Shown here in pieces: positions 38,050 through 48,430 of a stretch of DNA of 64,000 bases (the stretch's first letter is position 1; the number at the start of each line of letters is the position of its first letter). The stretch is from Silurus meridionalis (taxonomy: Eukaryota; Chordata; Actinopteri; Siluriformes; Siluridae). Where the stretch lies: contig NC_060899.1 of the NCBI RefSeq assembly GCF_014805685.1, forward strand, positions 8,469,790 to 8,533,789. The letters run 5' to 3'. The translations under genes were made by a program, and so were the position numbers. The notes beneath the pieces are model-generated. The model had not been told where the DNA came from, did not search any database, and saw nothing but the letters and a program-made list of their open reading frames with translations.

Positions 38050-41000
38050 AGTGTTTTGTGCCCCTAGGCTCAAAACCGCCGTCACTGCCTAGTCCTACAC
38101 AGAGTCCAGCCGCAGTGTAAAGCTGGGCTTTCAAATACAGTGCTGAACATTTGCATTGCTCAACACTGTAGCACTGTATAGCACAGACACACTGTGAGAA
38201 ATGAAGGTTTCTGTGGAGACGAACATGCTGCATCTCCCTGCGACAACACATTCCTGCAGCGTGCATGATCATTGGAATGGTCGAGAGTGGCAGAGAACGA
38301 GAGGCTATCTAAATCTGATTTCGCTAACCATTGCTCCCTAGCCAGCACTTTAATAGGCCTGCAATAGAATAATGGACACTTTATGGGCCCTTTAAACACC
38401 CAACTAGGATTCTCTCCAAAACTAACAAAGCTAAAAGACCTTAGTGGTTGTGGGGCATTGGCCAAAAAAACCTCCCTTACATCTCCTCCCCCTCTCTTTA
38501 ACCAACCCCCCACTTTTCTCTGATGGAGTGCCAGGCAGTGAGATGGTCTGTACTGGTGTCCTTTGTGTTTGGCAACTGAAGCACATGGAATGGCAGTTTA
38601 TAGCACAATAAAACAGCATACGGACACTTTCATTGGATATAATGGCTGGAAATAATTTTGACCACTTCACACCTTCTTGCAGACACAGAAGAGAGGGGAA
38701 ATTGTTTATTCCTTCTTTTATGCCAACTATCACATGACTTGTGATGACTTAAATGTTCCCTGCTTACTTCATTGCCTGCACGCAAACCAAACATGTACAA
38801 ACAGCCTCTATTGGCAATGAATTTGGGTGTTTTTATTCTGAGTGGACAATAAGAGGATGAGAGTGAGGGTGGGGGAAAGAGAGATAGAGAACGGAGGAGC
38901 CTTTCATGGCAAATGTGTGGTACAATGGTGACAGCGGTTTACAGACAATCTCGTGGCCCAGTGTCACTATTACAACATTTCATTAACTGAGAACATGGCC
39001 ACCTTGGCACTCAGCACGCGTAACCAAAAGCCAGAGTAGAATCACAACCAACCTGACTCAGTAGGCTTTTAATGACATTTACTCTCTTGAAGCTATTAGT
39101 GGCAACATAAACTTGATTTCCATATGATAATATCTCTTACATTTGCATCTTTAATTTAACACTAGCAAACAGGAGCATCAAGATTGGTCAAGCACAAGTC
39201 AAAGCAGAATCGTTCCAAATACAAGTGAATTGCCATTTAATTTTGGAATGTACCAAAAATGACACCCTTGATTTTATAGTTTTACTCTAGGAAGAGCTCA
39301 GTGTCCTGACAAATATATTAACACAGCACTGTTTCATTTATTAACAGTATTATTACTATAAAACAGAGATTACTGGTGAAGCAGGCAGGGAAAAATTACA
39401 GAAAAAAAAACAGACCAAACAATAACCTTTATTTTATTAGGCAATATATTGCTTGTAATATGCTTGCAAACAACAAGCATGGCATATTTCCCCTCACACA
39501 CTTGCTTAGAAAATTTAATTAGGCAATGATTTCTTAGGTTATTTGCAGTATATGAGCTTGTTTGCAACATTTACTGTATGCGTTTTTACACTTAAAAAGA
39601 TCAAATCTACAAGGGCCATCAGTTCCCCTTCAGAGTGAACAAGTAGCAGAATGTGTCACTGGGGTTTTTACTAAACAGCAGCAATACAAATACATGTTTA
39701 GACTTTATACAAAAAGCGCAGCCTAACAAAAAGACACAAAAAAATTTCTGTTCAATAATAATAATTTTTGAAAGGACAAGCTTTTTCTGCATGTATATCA
39801 TCGTGTTAGATTCATATTTCAGCATTATACAGTTGGCCTAAGCACTATCGTCACGGTCGAAATAAAGGACTGATAAATACTGAAGAGCCAGTCAATAAAA
39901 CCAATAAGAGCTCTAAGACCAATCACTTCCAATAAAGCCAATCACTTGCAGTTTGACCTAAACCTGCCTGAACAAACAGTGGGCCTTTACAGCCGAATCA
40001 CACAAGACACAACCCCAGACTGAGCAAACAAAAAGTGCATTAGGAGTGAAAAGTATAAAAATTGAGAGGGCTTTGTTATTAAATTTGAATCCTTAATATA
40101 TTTGACTCATGAAGATCCCGAACCTATTGGATTGAATAATCCTATGCAGTGTGCGGCACATTAAGCTATATACATCATTTCAAAATGTATAATTGTTAAG
40201 AGTAACCTAGATTTTTTAAATTTCTGTTTGTATTTTGTTCTAAAGGATCAGTAGGAAAATATATACCTGAAAGCATATGAATATTCATAATTCCAGTACT
40301 TTTTATTTTTCTCCTACCAAGCATCAGTCATTCTGTTGATGATAAGTGTATTAAAATGTTCTTCATATAGCGTCAGCAAACCTACCTGACAAGCAATGGA
40401 CAACATGCCAAAAACTGATCCCTTGCCTGCTTTTCATGAACAATTAAAAAATATATTTTTTTTACATTTTTATCTGTATATTTGAATGAACTAATTTAAT
40501 ATTTATATCTAACATGAGAGTTTTTCTCTGAACAAATCTGAATACAGCACAGATAATCATCATGTGGCTAATATTTATATAAAAGTAATTTAAATCACTA
40601 ATAAAATAATATTGATTGTTATAAATCTCTTGGATGACTTCCATAAATTCACAGTGTATATCGGTCTGTCGGTTTCATTCTCTCAGTTCATCTTATTCAT
40701 TATTCATTGCTGCTCAAACAGAAAGGTGACCTTTCTTTCACCAATTCCAGGTACGACGACCCATGAGCATGTGCCACATTCGCCACTGTACGTGTGAAGA
40801 GCACACACACGCACACACTGGGGGATCGGTCGGCTGATAATGTGTCCATGTTGAACAACCAGACGATATATGCAGAAGGTACAGGTTAGGGATGTAGAAT
40901 GAAAAGGAGAGGAAAGCATAGAAAAAGAAAGCCAAGGAAAAGAGGAGAGGCTCCAACAGCTGTATGCTAAACCCTCAAACAGCTTCATGCAAAGAGCAGG

Positions 41001-42600
41001 GAAAGGGGGGGAGGGGAGGCTGAAAATTTTTGTCATTGTCTGCTGGTCCATGCATATTGAGTTTATATCTTATGTGGAAAAAAAAAAACTTATGTGACTA
41101 AACAATAGAAACACAGCCTGGTCATGAACTCTGACAAAAACTATCCACAATAAAGCAACGTCCATTCCAAAAATTATTTTCACAGCTTTTTAAAAAGAGA
41201 GTTTTACTCACATACAATATCATGGCTCTATATAGTTCCAAAAGTCTAAATTAAGCACCAGATTTGTGCTCTATATTTATTACTGATTCTAATGAACTGA
41301 ATAATGTTTTAAATCCTGGCTCGCGTAGCAGAAACTTTTTTTTGTCGGTATCCAACAAGATACAATACACATTTTTATCCACACATGCCTAAAAGGGTCA
41401 GGGAAGGTTTTAGCCTCCACACCAGGTTCACAGCAGGAACCTGGAAAAGCTCTACCTCTGCTGTGCTTGTCTCATCCTCCCTTCATCCATGTCTTTGTGT
41501 GGAGCCCATTCAGGTCAAAGTAGGAGAGAATTTGATTTTAAAAAGCAAGGCAAAAGTGCTGGTGAATTATTCACTAAAGTTCTCTGTGTTCTACGGTGCA
41601 TGGTGCTGACTGGGTACAGCTCTTAGTGGAGTGTAAGACAGCAGGAAGTCACACTCAGAGGGAGAGGTTAATGTTCTGTCTTGTTTTGGTTAAATGAAGA
41701 CGGTGGTGGCGCCGGTTTAGCGAGCGTTCACACTGTCTTCTAGTTGTACAATTGTAATTTATTTTGTAATTCAGGTTTGATTTTTTCCCCCCCTTTTTGT
41801 CATACACTCTATTAATAAGCATAGCTCCTTTGAATTGATCCTGACATAGGAAGCTATGAAAATTTGCTGATGGATATAACTTAATATAGATTTAAAGAGA
41901 GCATGTGAAGAGCAGAGACAGCTCGCAGGGAAGAAGAGGAAATATGTTTCAGGCCATTTCAGTGATATTTTTTCATTCTATTTTGGTCATATTTACATGT
42001 AAACACTGACGTGTCTGGTGTTCAAAGGAAAAATCATTTTATGTTCACCAGTATGCTGCATTGTATAAGTGTAACCTACATAAACATCAGGCAGAATCCA
42101 CATACAACTCCTGAACACCTGATTGGCATTTTGTCAAAACTGGTGCAAACAGATCAATGACCGCTGATGCTGACATTTATTAGGCTGTGTCAAAGCCTCT
42201 GTATTGATATTGACACATGGATGCATCAGCCACATAGCTCTAGAGACAAATTGTCAATAAACATAGAGAATAATGTGAGTGGCTACCAGAACTGTAAACT
42301 GATTGCAGTGTAGTATACATGCAGAGCTCAAGAAATGTCCAGTCCTCATTTCTGTATAGGTGTAAAGTGACAATCTTTCATCTATTGTAAAGATGGCTCT
42401 ATGTATGGTCTTGATTTCATCCTGCACCTTTAGCTTTGTGTTTTCCTTTTCTTCAAAAACACAGATAAAAGCATGTCATGACAAAAAAAGAGAAGTGGAA
42501 AGAAGGCAAACTTATAGCTTATACACATGTCGACATGATGCTGGAGCAATATTGATGAAAAAGTGCAATCATCTTCTGCATTATCACACACTGTCACATT
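38050..42600. other. intergenic, largely repeat-free
   Basis: A 4.5 kb stretch with few microsatellites. Frames of up to 117 codons (38160-38513 -) and 115 codons (40704-41051 -) show no conserved motif. Codon use and lack of splice context argue against genes. Confidence 0.5.
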
Positions 42601-42635
42601 TCAGAGACCTGCGGATGAATGAAACAACACAACTA

Positions 42636-42753
<118 letters not shown>

Positions 42754-43449
42754 CATAATAGAATTATTACTGTAATTATATATATATATATATATATGAG
42801 AAATACAATGTGTGCTAAATTTCATTTGACATTTGATGTAATGAAATATGGCTGTTTAAACGTTTTTAAGACTAATAAAAACTAATAATAATTAGTAATA
42901 ATATATTAATAATAATAATAATAATAATAATACTATATATAACTATAATACTATTAGGAGTAGTAGTAGTAGTAGTGGTATGCTTAAATTGTATATATAT
43001 ATATAATTACAGTAATAATATGATTTAAGATTCTATTTATCGGAATTAAACTTGTTTGATTTTGTTAATTGTTAAATAATTATTGGTCATTGTTAATCCT
43101 TTTTGTCTGTTTTAATTTAATTTGTGAATCCCCATAAAAACATATGTATGCTCAGTTATAAATTGATAGTGTGTAACTTGTTAATAAATATAAATATCCA
43201 ACGAAATTCGGAAAACGGTCCTCCCAAATTTTTTTTTTCAATTTAAATTGTATTCTCACTGAAAAAAAAAAACATTTCTGCAGAAAAACATTCGAGTGCT
43301 TACCTGAACTTAAATTCTGATGTCTTCCTTCACATCAGTGCAAACATCTGTTTTCCCTACACATTATCTTTCCTTATACACCTTATAGGTCATGTGTGCG
43401 ACTGTGTTCATGATCAAATATTTCTAACCTAATGCTGAATTGATCGAAA

Positions 43450-43501
<52 letters not shown>
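43450..43501. repeat. (GT)n microsatellite
   Basis: A GT array of about 25 units ending in GTATATAG. Confidence 0.98.
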
Positions 43502-43507
<6 letters not shown>

Positions 43508-43544
43508 GGTGTGTGTGGGTGTGTGTGTTCGTGGTGTTTTACTT

Positions 43545-43690
43545 CTCGGCTGATTCCCGTTTCTCAGGCTTTTTCTCGCGTTCACATCATCGCCCACCAT
43601 GTTGATTGCGGCGGACAGCTTACGAGGCCCCTCAAATTGTTCGTTTTTAACAATGGATTCTTTTGTGAGCGTGTCCTTCTTTATTTTCTT
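43545..43690. promoter_or_regulatory. short CpG-containing segment with inverted SOX sites
   Basis: Between a (GT)n and an (AT)n array lies a compact, GC-balanced segment. It has ATTGTT at 43636-43641 and AACAAT at 43649-43654, an inverted pair with a 7-base spacer, the second half extended to AACAATGG. Such paired SOX sites are typical of SOXE dimer elements (established knowledge, though their preferred spacing is shorter). Function is inferred. Confidence 0.25.
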
Positions 43691-43738
43691 AAACAATACT
43701 TGTTCTTTTACTCTTTGGAAATGTTTGCAAAGTTATAC

Positions 43739-43741
<3 letters not shown>

Positions 43742-43824
<83 letters not shown>
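43742..43824. repeat. (AT)n microsatellite
   Basis: An uninterrupted array of about 41 units. Confidence 0.98.
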
Positions 43825-43827
<3 letters not shown>

Positions 43828-44003
43828 TAAAGTAAAATGGCATTGTGTAACATTATTTAAAAATACTTTATGTAAATGGTCGAATATATTACACACCAGA
43901 GTACTTTTTAAATCAGACTGTGTTTTATTATCACTAGGGCTACACATACATACTTATGCGTATACCTACCTATTTATTTCTATAATATTACACTACAATA
44001 TGT

Positions 44004-44158
<155 letters not shown>

Positions 44159-44380
44159 TTATACATAGAAATATACATATGCGAATTGTGCTATGTTTGA
44201 CGGAATACTCGAATTAGGTTTCCATGCTCGTGCTATACCCTATATATAAGGCTGCATATGATTTCAAATCTCTGAGCTTCAGGGCAGAATATCCCTAATT
44301 AATCTCTATGTTAATTAGCCTACTTCTTTCTGTGTCGCAGTTATGTATTTATGTATACCAAGCAGTCCTTCTATCAGAAA

Positions 44381-44383
<3 letters not shown>

Positions 44384-44417
<34 letters not shown>
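44384..44417. repeat. (GA)n microsatellite
   Basis: A short uninterrupted GA array of about 17 units. Confidence 0.97.
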
Positions 44418-44418
<1 letters not shown>

Positions 44419-44726
44419 AAACTATGCAATGGTGACTTTCTAGTATGCTTCCTGCGAGGAGATGTTTACCATCTTTCCCAAAGTTCATGGGTCCATCTAA
44501 ATGAGGCAATGTTCTTTTGCATATTTGTAAACTTACACTTCACTGTTTACACTCGGGAAGCACCACTGCGCACGAGTCAGCTTCACCATGAGCTCCATTC
44601 ACCTGCAACACATGGCTCCAATGTTTATCAGAAATCTTCGACATCTGCAAATGAATGTGTCAGATAGCAAGGCTGCCTGAGAGCATGCTCCACCAAACTC
44701 TCAATAACGAGAAGCTTTTTTTTTTT

Positions 44727-45180
44727 TTCTCCCCTCACCCGAGTTGAGCGGGCCACGCAGCGTTGGGGCCCCACTCTCCACGCCTTTTGTTGGCCCTATT
44801 GTAATGAGTGTGTGTTGGGATCGGGGGCGTAATGAGAGGGCTGCGACCCCCCGATGGGGTGGATTTGCTGTCCAAAGACCGTTAGACAGCGCCAGAATGA
44901 ATGGGGGAGTGAATGTCATTGTAATGCAGCGGGACAGCTCCTCCAGCTCCTCCAGCTCCTCCAGCTCCTCCTTCGCGCTGGTTAAGACCGAGAGGCCGCA
45001 CTGCCCAGAAACCGAGCCGAGAGAAAAACACTGCTTGCAGATTTCGCTACTTTTCCCTCTCTTTACAATCCCTTTAGCGATTTCCACTGTGTTTCAGGAC
45101 AACTGATGGCTGCGAGCTAGTTTTGGGACTCAACAAGGATCATCTTCCGAGCTCCAGGAGTCAGTGTGTGAAGATATTTT
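44727..45180. promoter_or_regulatory. CpG-rich repeat-free island with SOX-OCT-like site
   Basis: This GC- and CpG-rich island sits in AT-rich surroundings. It contains CATTGTAATGCA (44917-44928), which matches the CATTGTNATGCA core of SOX2-POU composite elements, a related ATTGTAATGAG near 44808, and a four-fold GAGCTGGAG/CAGCTCCTC repeat at 44935-44971. Open frames cross it on both strands (for example 120 codons on +, 128 on -), but their composition is low-complexity and no family is recognised. I read it as a candidate conserved enhancer or a noncoding-RNA promoter. Confidence 0.35.
44917..44928 (+). promoter_or_regulatory. SOX-OCT composite-like site
   Basis: CATTGTAATGCA joins a SOX half (CATTGT) to a POU half (ATGCA) with the single-base spacer of the known composite element. 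The last three bases of the octamer (AAT) are not conserved here (GCG follows). Confidence 0.3.
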
Positions 45181-45537
45181 ACAAGAACCACGGAGTAAGA
45201 AAAGCAGGATTCTTGTTGGAATATGTGCTCACTCGAACAGAATCAGAGCTAGCCTATGATAGCCTATTTATTTCATATAATATCAGATTTATTTTTAAAA
45301 ATGTTATATCGCTTGTTATGCGAATATGGGCGATACAAGCATCACGTGTAGACCTTGTAGACCTGTAGGCTGTTTATTTAAATACAAAAATATACAGTAA
45401 TAAATAAATGCATAAATAATAATAAATGCAAAGGAAATAGTGGAGTATATTTACAATTGCGGGATTATAGTAAATATATAATACTTAAGAAATATTCTGC
45501 ATTATTTGCATGTTTTGTTCCTTTAACTGCAGGTGGC

Positions 45538-45587
45538 AATTTATTTATTTATTTATTTATTTTTGGGGGGTGGGGGGGGGTGGGGGT
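45538..45587 (+). repeat. (TTTA)n followed by G-rich run
   Basis: Seven TTTA units lead into G6-T-G9-T-G5 (45565-45586), a strong G-quadruplex candidate on the + strand. Confidence 0.9.
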
Positions 45588-46234
45588 CTTTTGAAAGTAG
45601 ACTTCATTCACTTCCGGGCCAGAGATAGATCTTTATAACTCTTGTATTAAAAACCATCAATGATTGATAGAGTTTTAACTCAAGGTTAAATAAATACATA
45701 TTTTTGAAATAAATAATAAATAATTAGGCTATTTTATATGTCGACATTCTGAGCATGAATTTGCTCCTAATATCAATGGAGACGAAAGGAATTCCAAGAA
45801 AAACATAAATGTATTTTTAGGAGACAATTTCACAATAAATGTTAAGAATAGGTTAGCTGAGAGGGAAAAACTACAAATGTACATTACAATTAGCATGTAG
45901 TAGCATGTTATACGTGTTATACAGTAGGCAGTGCATTTAAAGACTGTATATTGCACAAATATTAATAAAAAGATCAACAGCTCAATGAAAAACTTTCTAA
46001 ACTGCAAAGTTACAATTAAATGTGCCATAAATACACTGATCCTCTCAAGTATTTACTAACACAAAGCATGTTTAAGACATGCCATATTAAAAAACATAAA
46101 ACATAAATGTAACTACATTAAAACAACAAAAACAAAACCATAAGATTGGAGCCACAGATGTGAACTGATTTTCCATGATGTGACAGTGGAGGAAGATGAG
46201 CCCAGCTGGATTTCCTGCAATATTTATTTAAAAT

Positions 46235-46238
<4 letters not shown>

Positions 46239-46311
<73 letters not shown>
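46239..46311. repeat. (AT)n microsatellite
   Basis: An uninterrupted array of about 36 units. Confidence 0.98.
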
Positions 46312-46313
<2 letters not shown>

Positions 46314-46663
46314 GTATTATTATTTATAATCATTCGAGTAGGGTAAAGAAAACAGAAAATTCAATACATATTTAACGGATAGAAGGATTATATGTACGAA
46401 CATTGGATTAAATGTTTGTTTTTTATAAAACAAACAAAATAACTGCTTTTTGGTTGTCTGTTTGACCAAGCATTTGGCACATTATTGTGTTGGTTTGTTT
46501 GTAAAAATATTTGAATTCTAAAAGAAAGGCACAACGACGCTTTGCTTTATTAACTCACAGTATAGACGATAATATGACAACGTGCTAAAGCCTACGTTCA
46601 AATAACACGTCCGACTTTGCCAATCGATTATTAGTTTATTTTGGTTTATATATAAACCAAAAA

Positions 46664-46667
<4 letters not shown>

Positions 46668-46725
<58 letters not shown>
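46668..46725. repeat. (AT)n microsatellite
   Basis: An uninterrupted array of about 29 units, 155 bases before the CpG-rich promoter-like block. Confidence 0.98.
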
Positions 46726-46727
<2 letters not shown>

Positions 46728-46902
46728 TGAGAGAAAAGGAGAGAGAGTCTGTTTTGAAATCTATGTAATGCATGCATTATGAACATGAATTATGCAGTAA
46801 TCTTGTACACTTTATATAGGTCTAGTTCATATCTGCAGAACGTATTTCTCAAGGACAAGTCGCTTGATGAGGCTTTGGCTAACTGGGGAGAACGCCGGCC
46901 AG

Positions 46903-46910
46903 TGACGTCA
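46903..46910. promoter_or_regulatory. perfect CRE palindrome
   Basis: TGACGTCA is the full consensus site for CREB/ATF dimers. It lies 33 bases before a CCAAT box inside the CpG-rich block, which makes chance occurrence less likely than in bulk sequence. Confidence 0.55.
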
Positions 46911-47027
46911 TCACGTCCCTATGTAATCCTTTTGCGTTGAGCCCAATCAGCAGAAGGCTGCGCGTGTCTGGGCCGGGAAGAGTGAACCTCTAATCCGTGA
47001 GACTGGATCAGAGCGGCTGAGATAGAT

Positions 47028-47031
<4 letters not shown>

Positions 47032-47079
<48 letters not shown>
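47032..47079. repeat. (GA)n microsatellite
   Basis: About 24 GA units within the putative 5' untranslated stretch after the CRE/CCAAT sites. Confidence 0.98.
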
Positions 47080-47083
<4 letters not shown>

Positions 47084-47143
47084 CCCACCCAGGGCTGGAG
47101 CAAAGAAAAAACCTTTGCCGAGAACGGGCGAGATTAAAAAGGG

Positions 47144-47374
47144 ATGGATCGGAGAGGACGCGGCCCAGTGCTAGTGGGGGTCTGCGGAGCGCTACGGTGC
47201 GGGGATGAATTTAACCGAGGATGCCGCGCAGGAGAGATGAGCTGCATGGAAGAAGAAAAAAGCCAAATCAGAAGATATCATTCAAAGCATAAACGCCGGC
47301 GACTGTGTGAGGTTATTGTTTTACATTTTTTTCTGCTTTTTTGCGGTGCGCTTTTTATTTGCAGGAGCGCGTAA
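47144..47374 (+). CDS. possible short ORF, 76 codons, unrecognised
   Basis: This ORF opens with ATG in a fair context (G at -3, G at +4) shortly after the promoter-like block. The product is basic (KHKRRR near residues 48-53) and ends with a hydrophobic stretch (VIVLHFFLLFCGALFI, about residues 57-72) that could be a C-terminal membrane anchor. No family is recognised. The 3' part overlaps a pyrimidine-rich stretch ending TTTGCAG at 47357-47363, which looks like a splice acceptor, so part of this frame could instead be intron. Weak support: it rests on position and CpG context only. Confidence 0.2.
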   Translation: MDRRGRGPVLVGVCGALRCGDEFNRGCRAGEMSCMEEEKSQIRRYHSKHKRRRLCEVIVLHFFLLFCGALFICRSA

Positions 47375-47493
47375 TGATACTGAGCCGCAGTGAAGAGGAA
47401 CGCTGCTATGCGTACACCGAGCGGGAGGTCGCATTGGCAATAAACAAGCGGACAGACTTGGACAAGCCTTACTATTCCTACCCGGTACTGTAG
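47374..47493 (+). CDS. possible short ORF, 39 codons, overlapping the previous stop
   Basis: The ATG at 47374 overlaps the TAA of the preceding ORF (TAATG) and lies ten bases after an acceptor-like TTTGCAG. The peptide begins MILSRSEEERCYAYTERE and ends in YYSYPVL. Its composition is protein-like, but a frame this short is expected by chance in GC-richer DNA. It could be the start of a coding exon or a micropeptide. No homology is recognised. Confidence 0.15.
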   Translation: MILSRSEEERCYAYTEREVALAINKRTDLDKPYYSYPVL

Positions 47494-47499
47494 TACATT

Positions 47500-47847
47500 T
47501 TTAAATGACACTCTATTCTTCTTATCCCCCCTCCTTTTTTAATCACAAACAAAGGAGCAGCATCGCTATTCTGAGAAAACTTTGAGAACACATGAACCTC
47601 TGTTGATACCACGGAGCATCGCAATGCTGAAAACGCAAGACAAAATGTCTCCTGTATCCAAAGACCTGTTTCATTCTCGGTGACCTTGTACACTCTGAGC
47701 TTCAGATGAATGTACACTCCTGCGTGGACCGAAATCACACCATCTTTGTTTTAAATGTGGCAGGATATGTGCGTGTAGTGGGCAGTTGATGCTCTAGTCG
47801 GTTTGCGTCACTGCTGTGCGTTCATACTAAAGTTTTGGGGAGAATAG

Positions 47848-47898
<51 letters not shown>

Positions 47899-48430
47899 GG
47901 GTGATTTTAGGGGAGGAGACGAAACAGTGCACTCTGATGTCCATCCAAATCCAAAAGCTGCGATCTGCTAGAGGCGGCGCTAGGAGCGCGAAGTTCGAGC
48001 GTCTTGTATGCCGTGTGGTTGCGTTTAAATGGGAAGGAAGGAAGCTGGGTTCGGGTTCTTGCTCTGCGTGTTCACAGCGGACCTTGATTTAATGTCCAAA
48101 CAATTAAGGCACGCGGTGAATGCCAAGAGAGGAATCTCCTGAGCATCGCGTTTCCTCCATTCTGTCTTATTCGGCGCCAGTTGACATGCGTAAATGCGCA
48201 CGACGGCCGTGACAGTCCTCGGCGTTTCGGCGCGCCTGTAGCCGCGTTAGCACCAGATCAGCTTTAGTGCTGATCAAAACAATAGCCGTAGAAAGGGTGA
48301 TTTTCCTTGCGTGTTCACAAGGAGCACTATCAGAAGGCCTCGGGGTTTTTTTTATAGTGGTTTGCACATTTTGCGTCAAAGTGCAGGCCCCAGTCTTCAA
48401 CATTTAAGCATTTAAGGCAATCCTTTTGAA
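47500..48430. other. CpG-rich shore downstream of the promoter-like block
   Basis: CpG density stays above the regional background, especially at 47940-48260. The segment includes the (GA)n tract at 47851-47895 and a perfect 7-base inverted repeat with a 6-base loop at 48256-48275 (GATCAGC/GCTGATC). Together with the preceding block it forms the largest repeat-poor island upstream of rnd1. No gene is recognised. Confidence 0.35.
47851..47895. repeat. (GA)n microsatellite
   Basis: About 22 GA units inside the CpG-rich shore. Confidence 0.98.

Larger units (their letters stand above)
46881..47140 (+). promoter_or_regulatory. CpG-rich promoter-like region with CRE and CCAAT box
   Basis: The sequence changes abruptly from AT-rich filler to CpG-rich. 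It holds a perfect palindromic CRE (TGACGTCA, 46903-46910), a CCAAT box (46943-46947), a GGGCCGGG-type GC stretch near 46970 and a (GA)n tract at 47032-47079. No TATA box lies at a suitable distance on the + strand. This grammar is typical of a TATA-less CREB/NF-Y promoter. The transcript it would drive is not recognised, and direction (+) is inferred from the CRE-CCAAT-ORF order only. It may instead be an enhancer or a distal rnd1 promoter. Confidence 0.45.

Noticed and set aside
44701..45087. 128-codon minus-strand protein gene
   Set aside because: Glu-Leu-Glu runs come from the 9-base repeat and the rest matches no family. The C-terminal lysines come from a T-run.
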